This document shows, in pieces, positions 18,293 to 25,928 of a stretch of DNA of 64,000 nucleotides (its first letter is position 1; every line of letters begins with the position of its first letter). The DNA is from WVYX01 sp039586815 (GTDB taxonomy: Bacteria > Gemmatimonadota > Gemmatimonadetes > Gemmatimonadales > GWC2-71-9). The position numbers and the translations under genes were made by a program. The DNA is taken from positions 186,001-250,000 of the forward strand of contig JBDHJR010000013.1 in NCBI GenBank assembly GCA_039586815.1, given 5' to 3'. The notes under the pieces were generated by a model that made no database searches, was not told the origin of the DNA, and worked only from the letters and a program-made list of their open reading frames with translations.

Positions 18293-18450
18293 GGATCCTC
18301 TTGAGTGGCTACCGTCTAGTACGAAGCTGCAGCGCGGGCTGTTCCGTGCCAACCATCCACCCAGTCCGGCGCCACACATCTGGTAGACGGGCTGGGTCAC
18401 CGGTTCGTTAAGTCGCCCCTCCGGGGCTGTGACCCCCGGCCACCCCCAAC

Positions 18451-18482
18451 GCAATTGGCCAGCCGAATGGCTGGCCAATTGC
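18451..18482. terminator. Strong hairpin, 14-bp stem
   Basis: A perfect stem 18451-18464 (gcaattggccagcc) with 18469-18482 around a GAAT loop. It starts 28 nt past the stop of the minus-strand gene at 18511 and lies upstream of the barrel gene at 18292. It most likely terminates the former. No U-tract follows. Confidence 0.65.
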
Positions 18483-18510
18483 ACTCACCTGGCACGGTAT
18501 CGTCGGACCG

Positions 18511-18972
18511 CTATCTGTGTCGTCCGAACACGCCGACTCCGAAGTAGCATGGCTCGACCGAGCACTCGTACATCCGGACCCGGATCTGGAACCGTCCGCT
18601 CCAGGCGGGTCGGCACTCGATGATCGGGACGTCATCGGTGCTCACGTCCGAGTCGATCTCGTTGCCGTTCTCGTCCTCGAGGTAGAGGTCGATGTCGCTG
18701 CAGTCCTCGTCGCAGAAGGCGACGATACGATACTCCCAGCCGTCATCCATGTCGGCTGTGTAGAAGTCACTCTCGTCGTCCTGCAGGGCCTCGATGCGGT
18801 ATTCATGGGTCTGTTCCCAGCCGACGCTCGCGGCGAACGTCTTTACGAGGTCGAGCTGGAAGCGAACCTGGCCCTCCCAGTCGGTCTGGGCGTGCGCCGG
18901 GGTTGCGAGACCGGTCCACGCGAAGAGTGCGAGCACCAGAGCCGGTGCCAGGCGAGTTACGCGGGGTGACAT
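18511..18972 (-). CDS. Secreted acidic protein, unknown function
   Basis: A 153-residue exported protein. ATG at 18972 follows GGAGG and starts a signal peptide ending PAHAQ near residue 28. The mature part is acidic (DDESDFYTADMDDGWEYRIVAFCDEDCSDIDLYLEDENGNEIDSD read in segments) and looks like a single beta-sandwich of the pre-peptidase C-terminal (PPC) kind, with the DLYLEDENGN strand-turn typical of that fold. Four Cys occur as CDEDC and CSVEPC (plus one in IIECRP), suggesting disulfides. No catalytic motif is seen. It may be a free-standing binding domain. Confidence 0.7.
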   Translation of the reverse strand: MSPRVTRLAPALVLALFAWTGLATPAHAQTDWEGQVRFQLDLVKTFAASVGWEQTHEYRIEALQDDESDFYTADMDDGWEYRIVAFCDEDCSDIDLYLEDENGNEIDSDVSTDDVPIIECRPAWSGRFQIRVRMYECSVEPCYFGVGVFGRHR

Positions 18973-19093
18973 GGGTAAGCCTCCTTGAGCGCCTGGGTGC
19001 GTGTTGGAGCCCAAGGTGCGGCGGGAAGTGGCGGCGGGCTGCGAGGTGCGTCACAGGGGTCGGCGGCGGACGCCGGCCGCGCGTGAAGCCCGC

Positions 19094-19122
19094 TTGACCC
19101 TCCGACCCGGCTTCTGTAGGTT
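19094..19122 (+). promoter_or_regulatory. Candidate promoter of the tRNA pair
   Basis: TTGACC at 19094-19099, a 17-nt spacer, and TAGGTT at 19117-19122. The tRNA-Leu begins 30 nt after the -10 box, leaving a short 5' leader for RNase P. Confidence 0.5.
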
Positions 19123-19152
19123 CCTCCCCGCAGCGAGGTTACGCCTCCCCAC

Positions 19153-19235
19153 GCCCTGGTGGTGGAATCTGGTAGACACGCTGTCTTGAGGGGGCAGTGG
19201 CGCGAGCCGTCCCGGTTCGAATCCGGGCCAGGGCA
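19153..19235 (+). tRNA. tRNA-Leu (anticodon GAG)
   Basis: Cloverleaf by eye: acceptor GCCCTGG pairs with CCAGGGC at 19228-19234, discriminator A at 19235. The D-arm contains GGTAGA. The anticodon stem CTGTC/GGCAG (one G-U pair) encloses the loop TTGAGGG with anticodon GAG. The long variable arm is TGGC-GCGA-GCCGT, as required for leucine. The T-arm is CCCGG-TTCGAAT-CCGGG. It reads CUC and CUU codons. No CCA is encoded after the discriminator, so it must be added by the CCA enzyme. Confidence 0.96.
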
Positions 19236-19244
19236 CTACACAAG

Positions 19245-19316
19245 GCCACCGTAGCTCAGAGGTAGAGCTCTCGATTCGTAATCGAGTGGTCGTCGGTTCG
19301 ATTCCGACCGGTGGCT
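19245..19316 (+). tRNA. tRNA-Thr (anticodon CGU)
   Basis: Acceptor GCCACCG pairs with CGGTGGC at 19309-19315, discriminator T. The D-arm is GCTCAGAGGTAGAGC. The anticodon stem CTCGA/TCGAG encloses TTCGTAA with anticodon CGT (CGU in RNA), so it reads ACG. The T-arm is GTCGG-TTCGATT-CCGAC. CCA is not encoded. It begins 10 nt after tRNA-Leu and shares its transcript. Confidence 0.96.
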
Positions 19317-19323
19317 CTCTCAG

Positions 19324-19344
19324 AAGCCCCAGCAATTGGGGCTT
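19324..19344 (+). terminator. Terminator of the tRNA unit
   Basis: Stem aagcccca (19324-19331) with tggggctt (19337-19344), loop GCAAT, followed by a T-containing stretch (tcgtgttctt). It lies 7 nt past tRNA-Thr. Confidence 0.75.
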
Positions 19345-19465
19345 TCGTGTTCTTGAACGGCCGCGACTGGCCAGTGAGTGCCCCCCTCCGGCAAGTATCA
19401 GCGGTCGCTTCTGAACAAGATGTTGACGGGCGGCACGGTTCTCTATCGGGTTGGCTCCGGCGGTA

Positions 19466-19493
19466 CCGTCGATGCCTCGTTCTCCTTCGACGG
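19466..19493 (-). terminator. Possible terminator of the phosphatase-region operon
   Basis: A 7-bp stem, 19466-19472 with 19487-19493, and a 14-nt loop, about 40 nt downstream of the minus-strand stop at 19534. The stem is short; weak support. Confidence 0.25.
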
Positions 19494-19533
19494 CTGCAGC
19501 CGGGCCTGGCTAGACGTCACGCAGCTCCGCCGC

Positions 19534-20259
19534 TCAATCCTCGGGTCCGATGCTCCGCACGACATTTCGGTTCTCGTCGAGGAACTCGATCCTGGCCGCG
19601 CCCGTCGAGTCCACGGTCATCCGCAGCCTTTGCCGTCCGGCGAAGTCGTGCAGGCTCACCAGGGCGGCCCCGTCATCGCGGGAACGTCCGACGTAGAGCC
19701 GTAGTGTGCTGCGCACGCGCGCCCGCCACACTCGCAGCGCTTCGTTCCTGACGCTGTCGTCGACAAGCTGCTCGATCGAGTCGCGCTCGGCCAACAGCTG
19801 CCGCATCGGGGGACCGGGCACGAAGTCGGAAATGGCGAGCCCGGCGCGGCGCGTTCCCCCCGCGTCCACGTATTGGAGCGCGACGGCCTGGTCGCGTCCG
19901 TACTGGTCGAACGTCAGGCTGGCGAAAGCCTCCGGCACGCCGTCCACGAGCTTGCCGCTGAAGACCAGGCCTCCGTTCTCGGAACCCTCGTCGTTGTAGA
20001 AGATCATGCCCGGGCGGTTGCCTCCGTGAAACCCGAGCGGCTCCCCGTGCTCCAGTACGTCCGGCGAGCGGGCACGGTTGGATATGACGAGACGCAACTG
20101 CCCGTCGGCTTCGACGATGTTGATGCGCTCGACATCGATCTCCTCGAACCGCGTCCGGCCCGGCCCAAACGCCGCGGTGACCGCGACGAGCGCTACCGCC
20201 GTAGTGAGGACCGTGTACGCTTGCCAAAGGCGGCGGCGTCGCCGAGCCGTGAGTCGCAT
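19534..20259 (-). CDS. Single-pass membrane protein, unknown function
   Basis: A 241-residue protein with a basic N-terminus (MRLTARRRRR), one membrane helix at about 14-30 (AYTVLTTAVALVAVTAAF) and a periplasmic remainder. The soluble part contains repeated short beta units: DGQLRLVISNRARSPD, GGLVFSGKLVDG, AGGTRRAGLAISDF and DSTGAARIEFLDENRNVV. They resemble the DG-x-x-R-L-x-(I/L/M) repeats of small secreted proteins of no known function. ATG at 20259 follows GGAGGAAGC. The gene starts 127 nt after the sulfatase-fold gene on the same strand, so it may be the last gene of that operon. Confidence 0.7.
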   Translation of the reverse strand: MRLTARRRRRLWQAYTVLTTAVALVAVTAAFGPGRTRFEEIDVERINIVEADGQLRLVISNRARSPDVLEHGEPLGFHGGNRPGMIFYNDEGSENGGLVFSGKLVDGVPEAFASLTFDQYGRDQAVALQYVDAGGTRRAGLAISDFVPGPPMRQLLAERDSIEQLVDDSVRNEALRVWRARVRSTLRLYVGRSRDDGAALVSLHDFAGRQRLRMTVDSTGAARIEFLDENRNVVRSIGPED

Positions 20260-20386
20260 GCTTCCTCCCTCGCATCGAAGAGGTCAGGTGAGGCTTTATC
20301 TATGGACCGCGGCCGTCGGCCGGTCAACCAGTTGACGAGCACGATCAGCGCGACGACGGTGGTGAGCAGCGCCGGCGTCGCGGCGG

Positions 20387-22237
20387 CTAAGGTGTGTCTG
20401 CGGCGCCCTCTGCCGCCGGGAGTCGCAGTAACCCGGCGAGTTGCTGGCGGAACATCGGGAGGACGAGGGTCGCGAACGGTTGCGCGGCGAGGTCGTTCGA
20501 TTCGGTGGGGTCGTTCCGCCAGTCGTACAGCTCCTCACTCCCGTCACCGTTTACGATGTAGTGGAAGCGGCTCGTGGTCAGGGAGAACATGTCCCTGCCA
20601 CGGCTCACTGGATACCACGGCTGGCGTACGAATCCCTGCGCGAGATGGGCGAACGCGGTATCCTGTGCAGCGCCGGCCAGCTCGCCGTCTTCCGTTGCGT
20701 GCCACAGGGGGGCGAGCGAGCGGCCGGGGAACTCGACTCGCTCATCGCCTAGTAGGTCTGCCACGGTTGCGGGGATGTCCCGCAGACTCACGACCCGCTG
20801 CACCCGCACAGACTGCGCCAGCGTGTCCGCGGGCAGGATCAGTAACGGCACGTGAAGGGCGGGGAGGTAGAGGCTGTTGTTGTGCTCGAACAGCCCATGC
20901 TCTCCCAGCTGCTCGCCATGATCCCCGGCGATGATCACGATCGTATTCTGCAACACGCCCCTGTCATTCAGCTCGTCCAGCAACCTGCCGAGTGCCGCGT
21001 CGGCGTCGCTGACCGCGTCGAAGTACGCCGATGAGTGAGTCGCGATCTCCTCCGGTGACAGCGTCCACTTCTCCCACACCATGGCGGACTCCCCGGTGGA
21101 GAGGCTGGCGTCGTGCCCGAAGTTCGTCCACCGCCGGCCCGGCCACAGCACCGATCCTCGGTATCCCTCCGGGAAGTACGGCTCATGTGCATCGAAGAAG
21201 TTGACGAACGCGAAGAAGGGCCGATCCTGATTGCGCTGCTGCCAATCGAGGAACGCATCGGTGATGTTGGCTGCCGATCTTCGGTTGAACAGCTCGTGGT
21301 GACCGACGAGCTTGCGGAGCGTCACGTTGCCGGCCAGCCAGCGGCCAAAGGAAGAGCTGAGCAGTACCTGGCCCAGATTCACCGGGTAGTCGTCATACTT
21401 GATGAAGCCGCGGCCGAGGCCCGTCGCGCGGGTGCCGAACAGCAGGTTGGCGACGAAGCCGGTGGTCATGTAGCCCCGCCTGCGGAGCTCTTCGGCCAGT
21501 GTGGAGTGCGTGCCGTCGAGCGGCGCGCCCCAGCCCGCCGAGAGCTCGTGAGGCCACAGGCCGGTGAACATGCTGGCGTGCGAGGGAAGCGTCCACGGCG
21601 ACGGCGCCAGCGCGCGCTCGAAGTAAACTCCCCGCTCCGCGTACCGCGTCAGGTGCGGCACGACGGAGCTGTCGAGGTCCTTGGCGCGCACAGTGTCGAG
21701 AATCAGCAGCAGGACGTTGGGTGCGTCACTCCGCGGAGCCGGCAGCGTCTCCAGCAACGCACGTTCCCCAGCTCTGAGGGCGAGCGTCATACGCACGCTG
21801 AAGAAGCCGGAGATCAGAGCCAGGACCACTGCTGCCGCAGGTGCGATCCGATACAGCAGGCGGGCGATCCGTCCCCCTGCCATCCGGGCCGCTTGGACCC
21901 CGATGCCCAGCGCGAGCACTGCCGCGGCCGCCCGGTGGAGTGGCCCGACGAGGAGGAGCAGCTGAAAAGCGGCCAGGGTGATGAGCACTCCCGCCACGAT
22001 GCGCGGCGTCCGCGCGCGCGGCCACCATCGAGCGACGGCCAGCAACAGGAGTACGCTCACGAGGGCGAAGAGCACGTCCGCCGTCGGGATCATCCAGACG
22101 TAGTGCGCGCTCAGCCTGACCTGGACGCCGAGGCTGACCAGCATCGACACCCACCGGACCTCGGCGAAGCCAGCCGCCAGGCCCACGGTGACCGCGAGCA
22201 GCAGCATCCTCCATGCGGGAAGCGAACGCTCCGTCAC
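20387..22237 (-). CDS. Membrane-bound sulfatase-fold phosphoryl/sulfuryl enzyme with Thr at the active-site position
   Basis: A 616-residue protein of the sulfatase/alkaline-phosphatase superfamily. Residues 11-150 hold about five membrane helices; the catalytic domain follows and should face the periplasm. Metal-site motifs are LLLILDTVR (about 176-184) and AGDHGEQLGEHG. The sulfatase signature C/S-x-P-S-R is present as T216-L-P-S-H, so the residue converted to formylglycine is a threonine. That fits LtaS-like or ethanolamine-phosphate transferases better than sulfatases. The GTG start at 22237 overlaps the upstream stop as GTGA; an in-frame ATG at 22207 is the alternative. The coupling with two other superfamily members suggests successive steps on one envelope substrate. 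Substrate unknown. Confidence 0.85.
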   Translation of the reverse strand: MTERSLPAWRMLLLAVTVGLAAGFAEVRWVSMLVSLGVQVRLSAHYVWMIPTADVLFALVSVLLLLAVARWWPRARTPRIVAGVLITLAAFQLLLLVGPLHRAAAAVLALGIGVQAARMAGGRIARLLYRIAPAAAVVLALISGFFSVRMTLALRAGERALLETLPAPRSDAPNVLLLILDTVRAKDLDSSVVPHLTRYAERGVYFERALAPSPWTLPSHASMFTGLWPHELSAGWGAPLDGTHSTLAEELRRRGYMTTGFVANLLFGTRATGLGRGFIKYDDYPVNLGQVLLSSSFGRWLAGNVTLRKLVGHHELFNRRSAANITDAFLDWQQRNQDRPFFAFVNFFDAHEPYFPEGYRGSVLWPGRRWTNFGHDASLSTGESAMVWEKWTLSPEEIATHSSAYFDAVSDADAALGRLLDELNDRGVLQNTIVIIAGDHGEQLGEHGLFEHNNSLYLPALHVPLLILPADTLAQSVRVQRVVSLRDIPATVADLLGDERVEFPGRSLAPLWHATEDGELAGAAQDTAFAHLAQGFVRQPWYPVSRGRDMFSLTTSRFHYIVNGDGSEELYDWRNDPTESNDLAAQPFATLVLPMFRQQLAGLLRLPAAEGAADTP

Positions 22238-23700
22238 CCGAGGTACCCCAATCCGCGCAGGCGCTCCCGCACGATCTCGTCCTCCTCGAGTGCAGCCGAG
22301 TCCTTCGACGCGTCGTCCGCCGCGCCGGGCCGAAGCCTGGACGATCCCTGCATCGAGGGCGGAGTCTCATATCCGGCCAGTTCGAGCAGGGTCGGCGCCA
22401 CGTCGAGTAGCCTCCATCCCTGCTGCTCACCAGCAGGTGGGACGGTGGGACCGGCCAGGACGAAGGCGCCATACTGTGCGTGGTTGCAGTCGTCGGGTCC
22501 CGTATCGTTCTCCTGCGTGTGCACGCCACCGTACCCGACGCCGCCGATGGCACGCCACGCGAGATCGCCGAAGTGGACGATCAGGTCGGGTGCGATGCCG
22601 TTCACCTCGCGATAGATCTCCTCGGGCCGGAAGACCTTTGTGCCGAGGGGCGCGCCGCCCTCATCCACGGTGGCTTCCAGTCGCGTCTGGAGTTCTCGCC
22701 GCACCGCCTCGTGGTCTTCAGGCGCGATGGCGCCGTTGGGCTCCCGCCCCTTCACGTTCAGAAAGACGCGCGCGTAGTAGCCCCCGGAACTCCACGCGCG
22801 GGTCCGCGGCCAGTCGACCGCGAGCGCATCGAACGGCGTCACCTCGTCCGGGTAGTTCTCCAGGGCGAGATACCCCTCGCGGTACAGCCATTCGTTCACG
22901 CAGAAGCCGCCGTCCAGCGCGCGCGCGCCGTGGTCGGACGCGATGAGCACGAGGGTGTCCTGCTCGACCAGCTCGAGCACCCGCCCGATCTCCTCATCGA
23001 GATAGCGGTAGTAATCTCGGACCACCTCGCGATAGGGGTTTTCGGGGTCGTGACGGACGTGTTGCGGGTCGTGGTGCTTCCAGAAGCCGTGGTGGATGCG
23101 GTCCAATCCGATCTCCACGAACTGGAAATAGTCCCACGACTCCTCCTGCATGAAGTGCCGAACTGCGTCGAAGTGCTTCCGCGTCATCTCAAAGATGCGC
23201 TCGCGCAGGCTGTCCTTGTCCTCAGTGCGGAAGTCCTTCACGTCGACCGGGTACTCCCCAACCACCTTCTCGATGCGGCCTGCGACGTCCTCGGGGTAGG
23301 TGTACGTATCGCGGGACGTGTCCGGCGTGAGGAAGCACCCGACCGTGATCCCGTTCACGCGCTTGGGCGGGTAAGACGGCGGGATGCCGATCAACACCGA
23401 GCGGCCGCCCTCCCGGGCGACTTGATCCCAGATCGTGAACGCACGGAAAGCCCGCGAATCGACGGTGCGCAGCTGGTCGTAGGAGTGGTCGAACCGATTG
23501 CGGAATCCGTACACGCCGAGCGAGCCGGGGTCCTGGCTGGTAGCCATGCTCATCCACGCGGGCACGGTGATCGGTGGAACAACGCTCTCCAGCCGGCCAA
23601 AGCAGCCTGCTTCCATCAAGTGCCGCACGTGCACCAGCCGCTCGTCGCCCAACAGGATCTCGGGAGCAGCGCAGTCCAGACCAATGACGAGGATCTTCAT
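22234..23700 (-). CDS. Alkaline-phosphatase-superfamily phosphodiesterase (type I PDE/NPP-like)
   Basis: A 488-residue enzyme of the nucleotide pyrophosphatase/phosphodiesterase branch, predicted to cleave or transfer a phosphoester. Motifs: the metal Asp in VIGLDCAAP (about 5-13), the Thr nucleophile T45 in PPITVPAW, GLDRIHHGFW (Asp/His) and ASDHGARAL. It has no signal peptide or membrane helix, so it should be cytoplasmic unless exported in another way. It ends in ERLRGLGYLG, a tail I associate with sulfatase-like proteins. ATG at 23700 overlaps the stop of the gene upstream (ATGA), and its own TGA overlaps the GTG downstream, so the three genes are translationally coupled. Confidence 0.87.
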   Translation of the reverse strand: MKILVIGLDCAAPEILLGDERLVHVRHLMEAGCFGRLESVVPPITVPAWMSMATSQDPGSLGVYGFRNRFDHSYDQLRTVDSRAFRAFTIWDQVAREGGRSVLIGIPPSYPPKRVNGITVGCFLTPDTSRDTYTYPEDVAGRIEKVVGEYPVDVKDFRTEDKDSLRERIFEMTRKHFDAVRHFMQEESWDYFQFVEIGLDRIHHGFWKHHDPQHVRHDPENPYREVVRDYYRYLDEEIGRVLELVEQDTLVLIASDHGARALDGGFCVNEWLYREGYLALENYPDEVTPFDALAVDWPRTRAWSSGGYYARVFLNVKGREPNGAIAPEDHEAVRRELQTRLEATVDEGGAPLGTKVFRPEEIYREVNGIAPDLIVHFGDLAWRAIGGVGYGGVHTQENDTGPDDCNHAQYGAFVLAGPTVPPAGEQQGWRLLDVAPTLLELAGYETPPSMQGSSRLRPGAADDASKDSAALEEDEIVRERLRGLGYLG

Positions 23701-25547
23701 GCGAGTATGTCCGCTCCTTCCATGTCGGCCGGTGCAGGCACGCCCAGAGTCGCGAGGATCGTCGGCGCGAGGTCCAGCAGGGTCGGTGCTGCACTCGCGA
23801 GCGGCCTCGTGGCAAACAGCACTCCTGGCACGGCGACCGGATCCACGACGTGGTCACCTGACCATCGCTTCCGATTGTCCTCTATCATCGCAGCCGGCAC
23901 TCCGCCCATCGCCGTGGCGGACGAGACGCGGTAGCCGGGCTCGCAGTTCACGAGGAGGTCCGGCGCGTCGTCGACGCACCGGCCGTGGTACACCGCGTCG
24001 CGCTCGACCACGCCGCGGATCGGGCTCGCCCCATCGCGCTCCCCGTCCCGCATCTCCGTGAGTCCTCGTGCGATTGCCTGTGCGATCCCCTGAGCCTCGT
24101 CATCGCCGACAATGCCCTCTGCCTCGCGCCCGCGACGGTTGAAGTAAACGCCGGCCAGCCCCAGCGCGTAGGCTTGGGTTCGTCCCCAATCCACTTCCCG
24201 CAGGAGGTCTCCGGCTACGTCGCCCGGCTCGGTACCGTGCTTCAACGTCAGGAAGCCATGCTGTTGGAGCCACGTGTTGACGTGTACTTCCCGCCGAAAG
24301 TCCGCGAACCCATGGTCGCTCGCGACCAGAACCAGCGTGTCGTCGTCGGCGTACTCGAGTGCCTCGCCTACCAGCGCGTCGCATTCCCGGTAGTGTTCCT
24401 CGATCGTGTGCTTGTACTCCGCCGGGGCAGGCGCTTCGGCGTTTGCCGGATGCTCCGGATCTCGAAACCGCCAGAACATGTGCTGGATGCGATCCGGGGT
24501 GTCGAATAGGCAGAAGAAGAAGCCCCGGTCGAAGCGCGCCAACTCGTGATGCATCATCGCACGCCGCTCCCGCAGCACGTCTCCACACTGTCGCAGGAAC
24601 CCATCCTCGGCGACGCGGCCGTTGTTCAGGGCGTTGTGGTCCTCCGCCAGCCCCAACGTAGAGTAGAGGCCGATGGCGCGCTTCAGCTCGGCCGCATAAT
24701 CCCACGGGTGACTGATCGGGAAGTGGGGAACGTCGGGGTGGAATGCAACGGGGGTGGCGTACAGCTCGAACGGCTCGCCCGCTCGCCTGAGAAAGAAGCG
24801 GACCAGTCCACGTACCTTCTGCAGCGCACCCACGCGGAACGTGACATCCAGCCAGGCACTCCACTCACCCTCTTGTATATGGAGCGCGGTCGGCTGGCCT
24901 TTGGACCGAAGAGTGACGGCCCTGCTGCCTGCGTCGATCTCGAGGGCGACGTCCAGCGTCACCTCCCGTCCCCGCTTTGGATCGTGTGGTCCGATCAGCG
25001 TGGTCTCGACGTGCCCACCGGGACTCGGCTCCACCGGAACGAGCCGCTCACTCTCGTGCGTTGTCGTGCCCGGGGGGCCGTAGATCGTCGACGTCCCGAA
25101 GCCGCCTCGAATGTCAGGTACGCCGACGCCCGCCAGCAACCGGCCGCGCAGGCTGTTCGGTGGATAGGTGCACGGGTGGCGCAAGACTGTCGATGGTACG
25201 CCGGCATCCGACAGCACCTCCCAGACGGGCGTACCCCCCCGAAGATTCACGGCCTTGGGCGGTAGAAAAGCGGACCGCTGCTCGTGACGGTAGAGCGCAA
25301 TCTCGGGCCGGTACGTGGCGGGATCGCGGCGCAGGAAGTCGAAGATACCGTGGCCGCCGGGGTTCAGGCCCGTCGCGACCGTCGACCAAGCCACCGGTGT
25401 CTGGGCCGGACAGGTGGTGCCTACGCGGGCGTACCCGCCGCGCGCGCGAATGCGAGCAAGATTGGGCAACTCGCCGGCCGCCAGGAGAGCCTCTGTGATC
25501 GACGGGTCGAGGCCGTCGAGGCCAAGGATGATAACCTTACGTGTCAA
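23697..25547 (-). CDS. Alkaline-phosphatase-superfamily phosphodiesterase, longer paralogue
   Basis: A 616-residue enzyme related to the gene at 22234-23700. Motifs: IILGLDGLDPSIT near 6-18, the Thr nucleophile T50 in PAQTPVAWS, DTPDRIQHMFW and VASDHGFADF. An insert of about 100 residues (near 170-270, beta-rich) between the first and second metal motifs is absent from the shorter paralogue and may bind substrate. The C-terminus has VLFATRPL and DLAPTILATLGVPAP, typical of this family. TTG at 25547 is the first possible start after an in-frame stop and leaves the normal N-terminal strand; it overlaps the stop of the 50-residue membrane ORF as TTGA. No signal peptide is seen. Confidence 0.87.
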   Translation of the reverse strand: MTRKVIILGLDGLDPSITEALLAAGELPNLARIRARGGYARVGTTCPAQTPVAWSTVATGLNPGGHGIFDFLRRDPATYRPEIALYRHEQRSAFLPPKAVNLRGGTPVWEVLSDAGVPSTVLRHPCTYPPNSLRGRLLAGVGVPDIRGGFGTSTIYGPPGTTTHESERLVPVEPSPGGHVETTLIGPHDPKRGREVTLDVALEIDAGSRAVTLRSKGQPTALHIQEGEWSAWLDVTFRVGALQKVRGLVRFFLRRAGEPFELYATPVAFHPDVPHFPISHPWDYAAELKRAIGLYSTLGLAEDHNALNNGRVAEDGFLRQCGDVLRERRAMMHHELARFDRGFFFCLFDTPDRIQHMFWRFRDPEHPANAEAPAPAEYKHTIEEHYRECDALVGEALEYADDDTLVLVASDHGFADFRREVHVNTWLQQHGFLTLKHGTEPGDVAGDLLREVDWGRTQAYALGLAGVYFNRRGREAEGIVGDDEAQGIAQAIARGLTEMRDGERDGASPIRGVVERDAVYHGRCVDDAPDLLVNCEPGYRVSSATAMGGVPAAMIEDNRKRWSGDHVVDPVAVPGVLFATRPLASAAPTLLDLAPTILATLGVPAPADMEGADILA

Positions 25548-25696
25548 TCGGTTGGGTCACGCCCCTGCGACGGCTTCGGCCGTCGCCCGAAGATCCACAT
25601 GACGCGGGCAACGATGGCCCGTGCCAAGCCGACGGTCCGCCGCCCGGCCATCAGCAGGGCTCCGGCGATGACTGCCAGCCCGGATGCGACGGGCAT
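25544..25696 (-). CDS. 50-residue membrane peptide at the head of the phosphatase operon
   Basis: A small ORF: ATG at 25696, GAGGT 7 nt upstream, stop TGA at 25544-25546 overlapping the TTG of the phosphodiesterase (TTGA). It begins MPVASGLAVIAGALLMAGRR and has a second hydrophobic run (GLARAIVARVMWIF), then a basic, polar tail FGRRPKPSQGRDPTD. This suggests one or two short membrane helices with a cytosolic tail. The good ribosome site and 4-nt coupling argue that it is real. It could anchor the otherwise soluble phosphodiesterases, or serve only as a leader for coupled initiation. No family recognised. Confidence 0.6.
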   Translation of the reverse strand: MPVASGLAVIAGALLMAGRRTVGLARAIVARVMWIFGRRPKPSQGRDPTD

Positions 25697-25773
25697 GATT
25701 ACCTCAGGTCCGAAGTACAGCGCCTACCTCCGTTCCCGGTTGAGGGCGAACCACGGTCTGCACGTGACGAGGA

Positions 25774-25802
25774 AATGTGACGGGTGCGCGTTGAGGATTC
25801 AA
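25774..25802 (-). promoter_or_regulatory. Candidate promoter of the phosphatase operon
   Basis: On the minus strand TTGAAT (25802-25797), a 17-nt spacer and CACATT (25779-25774), about 80 nt before the small-peptide ATG. Moderate match only. Confidence 0.3.
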
Positions 25803-25847
25803 CCTCCGCCGTGAACCGCGGGCATGAGGCGCGTGATGTTACCAGGA

Positions 25848-25876
25848 TTGTTGCGGGGGTCCTCGGGTGATAGTCT
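25848..25876 (+). promoter_or_regulatory. Candidate promoter of the beta-barrel gene at 25929
   Basis: TTGTTG at 25848-25853, a 17-nt spacer, and TAGTCT at 25871-25876, the same -10 hexamer as at 14532-14537. Predicted start about 45 nt before the ATG. Confidence 0.4.
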
Positions 25877-25928
25877 ACGGGTGTTGTCGATCCCCAACCG
25901 GCTCGCGCTGCCACCCAGGGAGACCGCC

